This document shows, one piece after another, positions 31,673 to 41,382 of a stretch of 64,000 nt of DNA. The position numbers and the translations under genes are program-made. The notes beneath the pieces were generated by a model. It searched no databases, had not been told where the DNA came from, and worked only from the letters and a program-made list of their open reading frames with translations. Source of the stretch: Staphylospora marina (GTDB lineage Bacteria; Bacillota; Bacilli; Thermoactinomycetales; Thermoactinomycetaceae); NCBI RefSeq assembly GCF_003856495.1, contig NZ_CP034118.1, positions 2,144,182-2,208,181 of the forward strand, read 5' to 3'. The first letter of the stretch is position 1; the number at the start of each line of letters is the position of its first letter.

Positions 31673-31936
31673 TCAGTGGATCAGCTTCCGCCGGATTCGC
31701 TCCATGGCTTCGGGAGCGTTTCCGTGAATATGACTTCGTTCCTCCGCGAGCAATGAAACCAGCCACTCTTGCTCGGCCGGTTCCAGTTCAGCCTGCAGAT
31801 CCCTGAACTTTCGCTGAAGACGACCGATCATTTGAAGGTTTCGTTCCCTGCCTTCCTCCGGCGTCTGATGCAGTCGTGCTTCTTCTTTTTCCAACCATTC
31901 CGAGAGCAAATTCATCTCTTCCAACGTGAATCTCAT
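31673..31936 (-). CDS. Hypothetical helical protein (87 residues)
   Basis: A small, charged, almost all-helical protein (LSEWLEKEEARLHQTPEEGR, LQRKFRDLQAELEPAEQEW) likely to form a coiled-coil or helical hairpin. The start at MRFTLEE has AAGGGGGA six bases upstream; a longer reading by 19 codons has no site. No family recognised. Single gene between the membrane protein and the IclR regulator. Confidence 0.7.
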   Translation of the reverse strand: MRFTLEEMNLLSEWLEKEEARLHQTPEEGRERNLQMIGRLQRKFRDLQAELEPAEQEWLVSLLAEERSHIHGNAPEAMERIRRKLIH

Positions 31937-32137
31937 GGACAATCCCCCTTGCGAGTGATCGTCCATAGTATGAAGCCGGCATTCCAAACCCATACGAAGA
32001 ACCGGATCGGGGGAAAAAGCAGGAACGGAACAGACAAAGAGAAAAGATGTCCCAAGGTCCGCTTCGGCCGCACGGAGATTCGAATCCCGGGACGGAATCT
32101 TCGCCGGTCTCTTTGGTCATCCTCCGAAAGGCATGAT

Positions 32138-32938
32138 TCATTCATCCCGAAGCATGCGCCCCATTCGTTCAGCCGTCAGTTTCATGGCTGGAACGAAGCT
32201 GATCATCGTCGGTTCATTCATCCGCAGAACGGGGCCGGACACGGTGAGAGCGGCAACCAGTTTGCCTCCGCGGGAAAACACGGGCACGGCGACCGCGGCG
32301 GTCCCTTCTTCCCGTTCCTCCACGCTGAGCGCAAAGCCGTCCTCCCGGATCTTCTCCAGTTGCGCACGAAACGCATCCTTGTCAACGGTTTCCGGCCAAT
32401 CCGGATCGGTCAACACGGCCCGGAGCAGTTCCCGATCGCCGTATGCGACCAACACTTTGCTGGACGCCCCCACGCTCAGTGGCATCCTGGCACCCACGGG
32501 CGCGACGCGCCGGATGGCCTGACGGCTTTCCACCGCCTGGATGCGCACGCGCTCCAATCCGTCCCGGACGTACAGACTCACCGTCTCATCCAGCTCGTCG
32601 CGAAGCCTTTCCATCTCCGGCAACAGAAGAACGGCCGGATCGTCGGATCGGTTGAGACTGGCGGAAAGTTCCCAGATGCGAAAACCCAGCTCGTACTTGT
32701 CCGTGCGCGGATCCCGCTTGACAAATCCCTTCGCCTCCAGCGTGGCGAGGAGGCGAAACACCGTGCTTTTGTTCAAGCCGGTCTTTGAAGCGATCTCCAT
32801 CATTCCCAGTTCGGACTGATCCACGAAACAGAGCAGGATGTCGAGGGCCCGCTCGGCCGCCCGGACCGTGGTTTTCTTTTCATCTCCCAACGGACAACAC
32901 CTTCCGTGTTTCATTCCGCGAAACATGTTTTCAATCAT
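32138..32938 (-). CDS. IclR-family transcriptional regulator
   Basis: About 266 residues. The N-terminal winged helix is [20 protein letters not shown] then [20 protein letters not shown], and the C-terminal effector domain has [20 protein letters not shown] and [20 protein letters not shown], both standard for IclR. The start is uncertain: ATG at 32938 follows GGGAGG, while TTG at 32890 (GGAAGGTG before it) would give the usual 250 residues. It is divergent from aconitase, so it may regulate that gene or itself. Effector unknown. A much longer in-frame reading upstream is antisense to aconitase and rejected. Confidence 0.88.
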   Translation of the reverse strand: MIENMFRGMKHGRCCPLGDEKKTTVRAAERALDILLCFVDQSELGMMEIASKTGLNKSTVFRLLATLEAKGFVKRDPRTDKYELGFRIWELSASLNRSDDPAVLLLPEMERLRDELDETVSLYVRDGLERVRIQAVESRQAIRRVAPVGARMPLSVGASSKVLVAYGDRELLRAVLTDPDWPETVDKDAFRAQLEKIREDGFALSVEEREEGTAAVAVPVFSRGGKLVAALTVSGPVLRMNEPTMISFVPAMKLTAERMGRMLRDE

Positions 32939-33148
32939 TATACCTCCCAAAGGAGGAACAGAAAAGAAACGTCTGCAAAAAATATCAAGGGAATCCGGCG
33001 TCGCGCTTTCTCTCCCGCGACAAGGAAGGCTCTCCGTTCCGACCGGGTTTTCCGGGAAAAAACCGCAGGGAACGCCGGCGGACTTGCCGGTATGCCTTGC
33101 GGAAAAGAATTTCGCATCTCTCAACAGCCCGATTTTCGGAGAGAGGTC

Positions 33149-33177
33149 TGTACAAGGATTCAAAACCGTTGTATAAT
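33149..33177 (+). promoter_or_regulatory. Promoter of acnA
   Basis: TGTACA, 17-base spacer, perfect TATAAT, 83 bases before the start codon. The region 32939-33259 between the divergent genes shows nothing else. Confidence 0.6.
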
Positions 33178-33259
33178 GGTCTCGGAAAAAGAAACCGGGT
33201 TTCACAGAATGAAACAAAGAGAAGAAACCCCCCATCCCGAGCAAGAGGAGGCTGACGAC

Positions 33260-35980
33260 ATGGCGCAGGATCTGTACGGCGTTCGCTCCAAGCTGAATGT
33301 CGGCGGAAGAGAGTATGTCTACTATTCCCTGCCGAAACTCGAAGAAAAAGGAATCGGTCCGGTTTCCCGACTGCCCTTCTCCATCAAGGTGCTGCTGGAA
33401 GCCGCCGTCCGTCAATACGACGGCAAAGCCGTGACGGCGGAACACATCGAACAGCTGGCCAAATGGACGGAAAAGCGTTCGGACAAGGAAGTCGCTTTCA
33501 AACCGGCACGGATCGTGCTGCAGGACTTCACCGGCGTTCCGGCGGTTGTCGACCTGGCCGCGCTCCGTTCCGCCATGGCCCGCGTCGGCGGAAATCCCGA
33601 ACGGATCAATCCGCTCATTCCGGTGGACCTGGTCATCGACCACTCCGTGATGGTGGACAAAGCGGGCACCGAAGACGCACTGGAATACAACATGAACCTC
33701 GAATTCAAGCGGAATGAAGAGCGCTATCGCCTGCTGCGCTGGGCGGCCGAATCTCTGGACAACTTCCGCGCCGTACCGCCCGCGACGGGAATCGTGCACC
33801 AAGTGAACCTGGAATACCTGGCCACCGTGGCCGCCACCCGTCAAGAAGGCGATGAGACGGTCGTCTTCCCCGACTCCCTCGTCGGCACCGACTCCCACAC
33901 CACGATGATCAACGGTCTCGGCGTGGTCGGCTGGGGCGTCGGCGGCATTGAGGCGGAGGCCTGCATGCTGGGACAACCGCTTTACTTCGTGACCCCCGAA
34001 GTGGTCGGCTTCAAATTGACCGGCAAACTGGCCGAAGGTGCCACCGCCACCGACCTGGCCCTGACCGTCACCGAAATGCTCCGCAAAAAAGGTGTGGTCG
34101 GAAAATTCGTCGAGTTCTACGGTCCGGGCGTGAGCTCCCTCAGCCTGGCAGACCGCGCAACCGTGGCCAACATGGCTCCGGAATACGGCGCCACCGTCGG
34201 CTTCTTCCCGGTGGATGAAGAATCGCTGGAATATCTCCGCAGCACCGGCCGCGACGAAAGCCTCATCCAACTCATCAAGGAATACTACGTGGCCCAAGGC
34301 ATGTTCCGCACGAACGACACGCCGGATCCGGAGTTCAGCGACACGATCGAGCTCGACCTCGGCACCGTGGTTCCGTCCCTGGCCGGTCCGAAGCGTCCGC
34401 AAGACCGCGTCGAACTGAACCGCATGAAAGAAGCCTGGAACGAAACCTTGCGCAAACCGGTGGAAGAGCGCGGATTCGGTCTGAGTGAAGAGGATGTGAA
34501 AAAGTCCGTCACCGTCACCCGCGAAGACGGCACCAGCTTCGAGCTGAAAACCGGTTCCGTGGTGATCGCCGCCATCACGTCGTGCACCAACACTTCCAAC
34601 CCGTCCGTCATGGTGGGAGCCGGTTTGGTGGCCAAGAAAGCCGTGGAAAAAGGACTCAAAGTGCCCGCCTACGTGAAGAGCAGCCTGACCCCGGGCTCCC
34701 GCGTGGTGGCCGACTACCTGACCAAAGCCGGCCTGATCGAGCCGCTCGCCAAACTGGGCTTCACCATCGCCGGTTACGGCTGCGCCACCTGTATCGGCAA
34801 CAGCGGTCCGCTGGCCGACGACATCAGCAAGGCGATCGAAGACAACGATTTGACCGTCGCCTCCGTCCTGTCCGGCAACCGGAACTTCGAAGGCCGGATT
34901 CACGCGCTGGTGAAAGCGAACTACCTCGCTTCCCCGCCGCTGGTCGTGGCTTATGCTCTGGCCGGCACCGTGGACATCGACTTCGAAAAGGACCCGATCG
35001 GCATCGGTTCCGACAACCAGCCGGTATACCTGAAGGACATCTGGCCGTCTTCCCGTGAAGTCGCCGAAGTGATGCGCGAAGCGATCACGGCCGAACAATT
35101 CCGTGCGCAATACAGCAAGGTGTTTGAAGCCAACGAGCGGTGGAACCAACTGCCGACCCCGAAAGGCGTCCTGTACGAATGGGATGAAACTTCCACCTAC
35201 ATCCAGGAACCGCCGTTCTTCACGGATCTGTCTCCCGAAGTGGAACCGATCCAAGCCATCACCCATGCCCGGGTGCTCGCTCTGCTCGGCGACTCGGTCA
35301 CCACGGACCACATCTCTCCCGCCGGCAGCATCAAGAAAGACAGCCCGGCCGGCCGTTACCTGATCGAAAACGGCGTGAATCCGTCCGACTTCAACTCCTA
35401 CGGTTCCCGTCGCGGAAACGACCGGGTGATGACCCGCGGCACGTTCGCCAACATCCGCATCCGCAACCAGATGGTGCCCGGTTCCGAAGGAGGCGTCACC
35501 GAACACGTCCCGAGCGGCGAAGTGATGTCCATCTATGACGCCGCCATGAAGTACAAAGAAGCCGGCACTCCGCTGGTCGTGATCGCCGGCAAGGAATACG
35601 GAACCGGAAGCTCCCGCGACTGGGCAGCCAAAGGAACCAACCTGCTCGGCGTCAAAGCGGTCATCGCGGAAAGCTTCGAGCGGATCCACCGCAGCAACCT
35701 CGTCGGCATGGGCGTGCTCCCGCTGCAGTTCACCAACGGTCAAAGCTGGAAGTCGCTCGGCCTGACCGGCAAAGAGACGTTTGACATTCCGGTCGCCGAT
35801 GACGTCAAGCCGGGTCAAACCCTGACCGTCAAAGCAACCCGTCCCGACGGCTCGACGCTGGAATTCGACGTGCTGGTCCGTCTCGACAGCATCGTCGACG
35901 TCGAATACTACCGCAACGGCGGCATCCTGCAAACGGTGCTGCGTCAAATCCTTAACGACAAGGAGACGGTGACCGGCTGA
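33260..35980 (+). CDS. acnA: Aconitate hydratase
   Basis: A 906-residue AcnA/CitB-type aconitase. Cluster cysteines are in [12 protein letters not shown] (near residue 440) and [10 protein letters not shown] (near 505); [20 protein letters not shown] near 210 and [22 protein letters not shown]-type C-terminal swivel (here [13 protein letters not shown] near 780) are present. It interconverts citrate and isocitrate in the citric acid cycle; Bacillota homologues also bind RNA when the cluster is lost. AGAGGAGG precedes the ATG. A long in-frame extension upstream has no start site. Its stop overlaps the next start (TGATGA). Confidence 0.95.
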   Translation: MAQDLYGVRSKLNVGGREYVYYSLPKLEEKGIGPVSRLPFSIKVLLEAAVRQYDGKAVTAEHIEQLAKWTEKRSDKEVAFKPARIVLQDFTGVPAVVDLAALRSAMARVGGNPERINPLIPVDLVIDHSVMVDKAGTEDALEYNMNLEFKRNEERYRLLRWAAESLDNFRAVPPATGIVHQVNLEYLATVAATRQEGDETVVFPDSLVGTDSHTTMINGLGVVGWGVGGIEAEACMLGQPLYFVTPEVVGFKLTGKLAEGATATDLALTVTEMLRKKGVVGKFVEFYGPGVSSLSLADRATVANMAPEYGATVGFFPVDEESLEYLRSTGRDESLIQLIKEYYVAQGMFRTNDTPDPEFSDTIELDLGTVVPSLAGPKRPQDRVELNRMKEAWNETLRKPVEERGFGLSEEDVKKSVTVTREDGTSFELKTGSVVIAAITSCTNTSNPSVMVGAGLVAKKAVEKGLKVPAYVKSSLTPGSRVVADYLTKAGLIEPLAKLGFTIAGYGCATCIGNSGPLADDISKAIEDNDLTVASVLSGNRNFEGRIHALVKANYLASPPLVVAYALAGTVDIDFEKDPIGIGSDNQPVYLKDIWPSSREVAEVMREAITAEQFRAQYSKVFEANERWNQLPTPKGVLYEWDETSTYIQEPPFFTDLSPEVEPIQAITHARVLALLGDSVTTDHISPAGSIKKDSPAGRYLIENGVNPSDFNSYGSRRGNDRVMTRGTFANIRIRNQMVPGSEGGVTEHVPSGEVMSIYDAAMKYKEAGTPLVVIAGKEYGTGSSRDWAAKGTNLLGVKAVIAESFERIHRSNLVGMGVLPLQFTNGQSWKSLGLTGKETFDIPVADDVKPGQTLTVKATRPDGSTLEFDVLVRLDSIVDVEYYRNGGILQTVLRQILNDKETVTG

Positions 35981-36347
35981 TGAACGTTCTGGGGCTCCAT
36001 CACGTCCAGATCACCATCCCCGTCGGCACGGAAGCCGAAGCACGCCGCTTCTATACCGGCGTGCTCGGTCTCCGGGAAATCGAAAAGCCGGATCCGCTCA
36101 AAAACCGGGGCGGATTTTGGCTGATGGCCGGAAACTCCGAAATCCACGTCGGCGTGGAAGACGGGTGGACCGGAACAAGACAAAAGCGCACCTCGCCTAT
36201 CTGGTGGATGATCTGGACGCGTTCAGAAAGAAACTGGAAGCCGAAGGCATCGAGGTCAAGGAATCGATTCCGATTCCGGGCGTCGACCGCTTCGAATTCC
36301 GCGACCCGTTCGGCAACCGGGTGGAACTTTTGCAACTGCTCAAGTGA
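35980..36347 (+). pseudogene. Glyoxalase/VOC-fold protein with a one-base frameshift
   Basis: The first frame gives [20 protein letters not shown] to NSEIHVGVEDG, the second frame gives DRNKTKAHLAYLVDDLDAFR to FRDPFGNRVELLQLLK, ending at 36347. Together they are one normal VOC protein of about 122 residues. A missing G in the run GACGGGTGGACC (36163-36165; GACGGGGTGGACC expected) explains the break. The starting ATG overlaps the aconitase stop. Either a real pseudogene or a homopolymer error. VOC proteins are metal-dependent lyases, dioxygenases or resistance proteins; the metal ligands H8 and E-type residues seem present but the function is unknown. Confidence 0.8.
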
Positions 36348-36364
36348 ACGGATGCCGTTTTTCG

Positions 36365-36395
36365 AGGCAGTGCCGGCCAGGCACTGCCTTCTTGA
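36365..36395 (+). terminator. Terminator after the VOC gene
   Basis: AGGCAGTGCC and GGCACTGCCT flank a five-base loop, then TTCTTGATCTT, a T-poor tail. Confidence 0.6.
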
Positions 36396-36418
36396 TCTTG
36401 TTCGGGTGGTGAAACGCT

Positions 36419-37099
36419 TTGGAGGACTTCTTTTCGTCGTTGTTCAAATATCAACTGAATCAACTTCCCTTTATCCTGATCGCTCTCCTGATTGCCTTCA
36501 CGGTTCATGAGTTTGCCCATGCCTGGACCGCTTGGCGGTTCGGAGACCCCACCGCCAAGAACGCGGGCCGATTGACGCTCAATCCGGCTCCCCACCTGGA
36601 TTTGGTGGGCACCCTGCTGATCCTGATCGTCGGTTTCGGTTGGGCCAAACCCGTTCCGGTCAATCCCGCCTACTTCCGCAATCCCCGCCTGGCCGGGACG
36701 CTGGTCACATTTGCCGGGCCGCTTGCCAATCTGGTCACGGCGTTTGTCACCATGTTCCTGCTGTTTCTCCTGCTCCTGACCGGAGCCATCCACGTGCTGC
36801 CCGATTTCTGGCAGGACTTCGTCCAGACGCTCTTGCAAGTCATCATTCACCTGAACGTCGTCCTGTTTTTCTTCAACCTGATCCCGCTCCCGTTTTTCGA
36901 CGGGTATTTCATCATCCGGTATCTGGCTCCCGACCGGATCGGCCGGCAACTGTCCGCCCTGGAACCGTATGCGCTGCTGATTTTCCTGGTCATTGTCCTC
37001 ACTCCGATCGGCAATTACTTTCTGGACCCCATCTTCAACATCCTGGTACCGGACACGATTGACTACATGTTCCGATTTTTCTTGCTGTTCGTCTCCTGA
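36419..37099 (+). CDS. Site-2 protease-family (M50) zinc metalloprotease
   Basis: A 226-residue integral membrane protease. The zinc motif is HEFAH at residues 30-34 and the third ligand is in NLIPLPFFDG near 153, with four or five membrane helices. This is the short M50B form (as in YwhC-like proteins) without PDZ domains. It cleaves membrane-spanning substrates. The start is uncertain: TTG at 36419 is not well placed, and TTG at 36440 lies 14 bases after GGAGG. It stands alone between two terminators. Substrates may include regulators of stress or sporulation, but nothing here shows which. Confidence 0.85.
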   Translation: MEDFFSSLFKYQLNQLPFILIALLIAFTVHEFAHAWTAWRFGDPTAKNAGRLTLNPAPHLDLVGTLLILIVGFGWAKPVPVNPAYFRNPRLAGTLVTFAGPLANLVTAFVTMFLLFLLLLTGAIHVLPDFWQDFVQTLLQVIIHLNVVLFFFNLIPLPFFDGYFIIRYLAPDRIGRQLSALEPYALLIFLVIVLTPIGNYFLDPIFNILVPDTIDYMFRFFLLFVS

Positions 37100-37226
37100 G
37101 GAACATTTCCGATGTCGCGGCCGGCGGTTTGCAGACGTTCGCGCATCCGGGGCGAACCCGCATTTCCTCCCGATGGTTCAATCTGAAGTGACGATGTCAG
37201 GGGGCGCTGTCGGGAGCTTCCCTTTT

Positions 37227-37266
37227 GACGGCCTGTCCGCAAAAAGTCCGGGACGGGCCGTTTTTT
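37227..37266 (+). terminator. Terminator downstream of M50 protease
   Basis: ACGGCCTGTCC pairs with GGGACGGGCCGT, followed by T6. Confidence 0.75.
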
Positions 37267-37466
37267 CCTGCGGGCAACTTCCCCGGGCTTCGAATTGATG
37301 CAGACGGCAAAGGATCCGGACGTGAAGCCGGCGGTTTGCGCGATGTCGATGGATGTGTTGGAATCCGCAAAAAGGAACTCGTCGACGACGGCCTGGAATT
37401 CGCCGGCGTGGCTTCCTGCCCGGCCGAAGCGGATGAAGCGAACATCAACCTGTTCATCTGAAACGA

Positions 37467-37519
37467 AAAGGGTTTCGGACAAGCTCCCCGGCATGACGAC
37501 GAAGGAGCGTCCGAAACCC
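37467..37519 (-). terminator. Terminator of tatC
   Basis: On the minus strand GGGTTTCGGAC is perfectly complementary to GTCCGAAACCC, with an inner GCTCC/GGAGC stem, followed by TTTTC. It lies about 120 bases after the tatC stop. Confidence 0.65.
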
Positions 37520-37636
37520 TGTTGCATTTCAAACCGGGGTGCTTCGCACATGTTCTTGCGCGGAAGCGGTGCCTGTTCTTTCCGAACGGATCGGGCAAAC
37601 AGAATCGACGAGGAAACATCGGCGAAAGACGGCGCG

Positions 37637-38380
37637 TCACCGGTCCTCCTCCCGCTCCTGTTCCTCTTCCAGAATCCGCCGGTACACGGCATTGGAAACG
37701 AGAATGCCGATTTCGTAAAGCACGATCATGGGCAATGTCACCATGATGTTGGAACCGAAATCCGGCGGGGAAATGATCGCCCCGAGAATCACCATCACCA
37801 GATAGGCTCCGCGGCGGATTTTCCGGAGAAATTCGGGCGTGACCAGACGGAGCCGGGTCAAAAACACGAATATGACCGGAATTTCGAAGAACAACGACAG
37901 CGGGAAGATGATCTGAAACATCAGCGTGAAGTACTGATACACGTTGTATTGAGGTGTCAGCCCCATTTGCTGGTTGATGGTCTCCAGGAAGTTGATCAAA
38001 TAGGGAAACACCAGAAAGTATCCGAACAAGATTCCGAGCAGAAACAGGATCAGGCTGACCGGGATATAGACAAACGCCGCCCGCCGTTCGTGAGGATACA
38101 GTCCCGGTGTGACAAACTTCCAGGCATGATACAGCATCACGGGAACCACCGTGATCCAGGCGATCAGAAAGGACAGCTGCATGTACAGCCGGAACGCGTC
38201 GACCGGGCTGAACACAAACAATTTCACGTGTTGCAAGGAATCTTGGCGAATCCAGTTGAAAATGTCGGGGGCATATATGAAGCCGACAATCAGCGCAAGC
38301 ATGAAGGTGACAACCACCCAGATGATTCGCGTGCGCAGCTCCGACAGATGTTCGGTCAAAGGTTTCAGATCCTCGTTCAA
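37637..38380 (-). CDS. tatC: Twin-arginine translocase subunit TatC
   Basis: A 247-residue six-helix membrane protein. The conserved N-terminal segment is LTEHLSELRTRI near residue 6 and FSPVDAFRLYMQLSFLIA near 60, and the periplasmic FFPYL-type motif is FLVFPYLINFLE near 130. It is the receptor for twin-arginine signal peptides. The start is taken as TTG (38380) nine bases after GGGAGGG; a longer ATG reading lacks a site. TatA is not in the neighbourhood. An acidic and basic tail (EEEQEREEDR) ends the protein. Single gene. Confidence 0.92.
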   Translation of the reverse strand: MNEDLKPLTEHLSELRTRIIWVVVTFMLALIVGFIYAPDIFNWIRQDSLQHVKLFVFSPVDAFRLYMQLSFLIAWITVVPVMLYHAWKFVTPGLYPHERRAAFVYIPVSLILFLLGILFGYFLVFPYLINFLETINQQMGLTPQYNVYQYFTLMFQIIFPLSLFFEIPVIFVFLTRLRLVTPEFLRKIRRGAYLVMVILGAIISPPDFGSNIMVTLPMIVLYEIGILVSNAVYRRILEEEQEREEDR

Positions 38381-38511
38381 GGCGGTTTCCCTCCCGATAG
38401 ATGAACCAGTCTCTATTATATTGCAAGATCCCCGCAAAACCCAGTCCCCGGGCCGGGAATGATCCGATGTTCACCGGTTTGTCCATTTTTCCCTCCGGAT
38501 CGCCGCGGCAC

Positions 38512-38548
38512 AAAAAAAAGAAGTCAACCGCTTCACGCCGACTTCTTT
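38512..38548 (-). terminator. Terminator of the orphan ABC ATPase
   Basis: On the minus strand AAGAAGTC pairs with GACTTCTT around a 14-base loop and is followed by eight T. Confidence 0.8.
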
Positions 38549-38581
38549 CCCATTCATCTGTCATTTCTCTCCATCCCCGGC

Positions 38582-39397
38582 TCACCGGAAGCCGCTTTGA
38601 ACGGAAAACGTCTGCATCACCCGGTACCAGGCGGCAACGGTCCCTTCCGGAACCCCGGCAGTCAACCATTTTTTCCGTCCCAGACGGCGACATGATCCTT
38701 TCTCCATCAACAACAGATCGTCCGCGCATTCCGCCAGCTCCAGGTCCGAGGTGGCCAGCAAAACAAGGCGATCCGCACTGCGATGGATCAATTCCTGCCA
38801 CAACAGCCGACGTCCCCAGTCATCCATGCCGCGGGAAGGCTCGTCCAGGATCCAGATCTTGGGGTCGGCCACCAGGCTTTGCGCCAGCAAATATCTCTTC
38901 AGAACCGGACCGGACAACTCCCGCAAGGCGATTTTCCGGTATCCGCCGAGTCCCCATCGGGCGATCATTTCCGCCACCCGTTTCTTCGGATGCGACACTC
39001 TGCGCAACTGGGCGAGATGAAGCAGGGAGAATTCCACGCTGACATCATGATCCAAGCGGGGAATGTCCGGTATGTAACTGATTCGTTCTCTCAAATTCCC
39101 CAAGCTGGACACCCCGGAGGTGATGACGCTGCCGCGGGACCAGACATGCGTTTCCCCGTCATCCAGGCGAAAGGTGATGCGTCCGTCATCCGGAACGAGA
39201 AGCGTGGCGGTGAGTCTCAGCAAGGTGGATTTTCCTGAACCCTCCGGTCCCAGCACGACGGTAATCCCTTCCCGTACGGCCGCGGAAAAATCGAGCAAGC
39301 CGAACCGCCGAGCCTTGCCGCGGTCAAACGATGTCGTGTCCCGGGTTTCCACCATCTTGCTCACATGCGACCATTCGATTTTCAATGCCAAGTCCAT
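38582..39397 (-). CDS. Orphan ABC-transporter-type ATPase with atypical signature
   Basis: A 271-residue ATPase. Walker A is GPEGSGKST near residue 50, Walker B is IWILDEPSRGMDD near 185, and the H-loop is weak (LLATSDLELAE). The signature reads LSGPVLKRYLLAQSL where LSGGQ is usual, so hydrolysis or dimer contacts may differ. It is closest to ATPases of ABC-2 exporters, but no permease gene is next to it. The start at 39397 is chosen because GGAGAGAG lies nine bases before it. Single gene with its own terminator. Its partner, if any, is outside the window. Confidence 0.75.
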   Translation of the reverse strand: MDLALKIEWSHVSKMVETRDTTSFDRGKARRFGLLDFSAAVREGITVVLGPEGSGKSTLLRLTATLLVPDDGRITFRLDDGETHVWSRGSVITSGVSSLGNLRERISYIPDIPRLDHDVSVEFSLLHLAQLRRVSHPKKRVAEMIARWGLGGYRKIALRELSGPVLKRYLLAQSLVADPKIWILDEPSRGMDDWGRRLLWQELIHRSADRLVLLATSDLELAECADDLLLMEKGSCRRLGRKKWLTAGVPEGTVAAWYRVMQTFSVQSGFR

Positions 39398-39517
39398 CCT
39401 TTCCATCTCTCTCCGACTGAAAAAACAAGGCCCTTTGATTTCGAGTATACCGCAAGATCCCGGCTTAACGGTCAGATTTTTTTCATCCAATTTTCAACAG
39501 TTGCACAAATCTCCGGA

Positions 39518-40105
39518 TCAAACGGGAAGCCGCTTGCCGGTTCCGAGCGCGAACCGCCCGACCACGCGGTACATGGGCCGTTCTCCCAGGCGTGTTTCCA
39601 TCAGCGCCAATTCATCGACCCGCCAACGCTTTTCGGCCTCTTCTCCCCACGATGGACCCGCGTTCAATGAAAAGGGAGTGTCCAAGCATTTTCTGGCCAC
39701 CGTCACATGCGGTCGGTAGGGACGTTGTTCCGGCGGAAATCCCACCGTTTCCAAATGACGGGCGACCGTGCTTTGGAGGGCACGAAGCTTGCCCAAGTCT
39801 CCGGTCAAGCCCGCCCACAGGATGCGGGGTTGCTCCGGGCGGCCGAATGTCCCGATGCCGGCCACGGCCAGTTCAAACGGTTGATGCTTCGCCGCCGCAC
39901 GGGCAAGCTCGCCGGCGAGCGGCCCCATCCGGTCTTGGTCCACGCTCCCGAGAAACTGCACGGTGACATGATAATCTTCTTGATGAACCCATTTGGAAAA
40001 CCGCCAGCGAGTCCCGAGCTCTTCACACCGAACCGCCAGCGCCCGCTTCACCTCCGGCGGCAACCTCACGGCGACAAACAATCTTTTTTCCGATGCTTTG
40101 TTCAT
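39518..40105 (-). CDS. thpR: RNA 2',3'-cyclic phosphodiesterase ThpR
   Basis: A 195-residue 2H-phosphoesterase. The two HxTx motifs are HVTVQFLG near residue 46 and HVTVARK near 133, as in bacterial LigT/ThpR. It opens 2',3'-cyclic phosphates of RNA to 2'-phosphate ends. The start at MNKASEK has AGGAGA eight bases upstream. It ends near a region with no gene and lies downstream of tpx. The RNA ligase RtcB at 16.5 kb acts on the same kind of end, but the two genes are not linked. Confidence 0.9.
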   Translation of the reverse strand: MNKASEKRLFVAVRLPPEVKRALAVRCEELGTRWRFSKWVHQEDYHVTVQFLGSVDQDRMGPLAGELARAAAKHQPFELAVAGIGTFGRPEQPRILWAGLTGDLGKLRALQSTVARHLETVGFPPEQRPYRPHVTVARKCLDTPFSLNAGPSWGEEAEKRWRVDELALMETRLGERPMYRVVGRFALGTGKRLPV

Positions 40106-40125
40106 CAGATCTTCTCCTTCCAAAG

Positions 40126-40160
40126 ACGAAGCCCGGCCGTCATGCCTGGCCGGACTTCCG
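40126..40160 (-). terminator. Possible terminator between tpx and thpR
   Basis: On the minus strand AGTCCGGCC pairs with GGCCGGGCTT across an eight-base loop; the tail TCGTCTTT is T-poor. Confidence 0.5.
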
Positions 40161-40182
40161 GTGTTTGCGCCGTTTCCTCCCG

Positions 40183-40704
40183 TCAGGCGTTCAGCGCTTC
40201 TTTGGCGGCCAGAATCGCCGCCTCGTAGTTCGGATGTTGGGTCACTTCCGGCACGTACTCCGCATAGGTGACCACGTCGTGCTTGTCAATCACGAAAACG
40301 GCCCGGGCCAGGAGGCGCAGCTCCTTGATGGCCACACCGTACGCCGTGCCGAACGAGAGATCGCGGTGATCGGACACGGTCTGAATGTTTTCCGCTCCGG
40401 CCGCCCCGCACCAACGCTTTTGGGCGAACGGCAAATCCACGCTGACGGTCAGCACTTTCACGCCCGGAAGGGAAGCGGCTTCCTGATTGAACCGGCGGGT
40501 TTGCAGGTCGCACACCGGCGTGTCGACGGACGGGACCACGCTGATGATGCGGACCGTTCCTTTGCCGTCCGCCAGGGTCACCGGGGACATGTCGTTGGCC
40601 AGCACGGTGAAATCGGGAGCCTTGTCCCCCGCTTTGATTTCCGGTCCGAGCAGGGTGACCGGGTTTCCTTTCATGGTGACGACACCTTTTCTTTCGATGG
40701 TCAT
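40183..40704 (-). CDS. tpx: Thiol peroxidase Tpx
   Basis: A 173-residue atypical 2-Cys peroxiredoxin. The peroxidatic Cys is in [12 protein letters not shown] near residue 66 and the resolving Cys in RWCGAAG near 100, both in Tpx positions. It reduces peroxides with thioredoxin. Length is slightly over the 165-168 of the family because of an N-terminal MTIERKG extension. The start is fixed by GGGAGGGG before ATG; longer readings are rejected. Upstream of thpR on the same strand, with a weak terminator between. Confidence 0.92.
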   Translation of the reverse strand: MTIERKGVVTMKGNPVTLLGPEIKAGDKAPDFTVLANDMSPVTLADGKGTVRIISVVPSVDTPVCDLQTRRFNQEAASLPGVKVLTVSVDLPFAQKRWCGAAGAENIQTVSDHRDLSFGTAYGVAIKELRLLARAVFVIDKHDVVTYAEYVPEVTQHPNYEAAILAAKEALNA

Positions 40705-40940
40705 GGACAACCCCTCCCAGGGAATGTTGGCAATGCGAAAGTTGAGGAGGCATATCCGCCTCCATATCATCTTAACACCGGCAAACAGCGGAAACCAGAC
40801 CGGTAAGCCCGCTTGAAGCGGTTTCATCCCGACAACGGAGAATCAGGAAACAAAGGGCCGATCCGAACAAGTTGTCCCGCTCCGACGGGATCTGGTAAGG
40901 TGGAAGTCGGGGACCTGGCATTTGAAAGGATGAACACATC

Positions 40941-41321
40941 GTGGACATCGGACTGAGTGATCTGGCCGCCGCACGCCTGAAGCTCCTGCTGTGGCAGGAA
41001 CAGCAGGACGGAGAACGGTTGGCGGTGCAAGTGGTTCCGCTGACGTCGGGTTGCGGCATGCCCACCTTTGCACTGGAATTGACGGAAATCCGTCCCTCAT
41101 ACCGGACCGCGGACATCAAAGGGATCCCGTTTGCCTGGAAACCGGGGGAAGCCGACCGGCTCCACGGAATCCGGATCGACTGGAGCCCGGAGACCGGCAA
41201 ATTCTCCGTCTGGCATCCCGGACCGCCCCATTCCTTTGTGTGCGGAACTCATCCCGAAAAAGACGGTCCGAGATCCGCCTCCGAACCAATAACGGAAAAT
41301 CGACGAGCGGAACCGGAATGA
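40941..41321 (+). CDS. HesB/IscA-like protein
   Basis: A 126-residue protein. The fold of IscA/HesB is seen in LSDLAAARLKLLLWQEQQDG near residue 5, RLAVQVVPLTSGCGMPTF near 26 and FAWKPGEADRLHGIRIDWSP near 65. Canonical IscA has three Cys; here only C39 (SGCG) and a later CGTHP near residue 105 are visible, so Fe-S carrier activity is uncertain. The C-terminal tail is polar. The start is GTG with AAAGGATG before it. It resembles the YneR-type small HesB proteins of Bacillus. Confidence 0.75.
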   Translation: MDIGLSDLAAARLKLLLWQEQQDGERLAVQVVPLTSGCGMPTFALELTEIRPSYRTADIKGIPFAWKPGEADRLHGIRIDWSPETGKFSVWHPGPPHSFVCGTHPEKDGPRSASEPITENRRAEPE

Positions 41322-41382
41322 AACCGGCCCGATGATGGCCCCTGTTCCAACGCATGTACGGATCAACACGGGAGGGCTGCTT

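Larger units (their letters stand above)
37100..37636. other. Region without a supported gene
   Basis: Contains a plus-strand terminator at 37227 and a minus-strand one at 37467. Between them, several overlapping readings on both strands exist, but none has a clear ribosome-binding site or family resemblance. A minus-strand frame between 37270 and 37470 (FADSNTSIDIAQTAGFTSGS) reads somewhat like protein. I make no call. Confidence 0.4.

Noticed and set aside
32939-35947. 1269-codon minus-strand reading through aconitase
   Set aside because: It is antisense to acnA; only its C-terminal 266 codons are the IclR gene, which has its own start.
37197-38801. 534-codon minus-strand reading around tatC
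   Set aside because: Shadow frame of tatC; six-helix TatC motifs are in the other frame.
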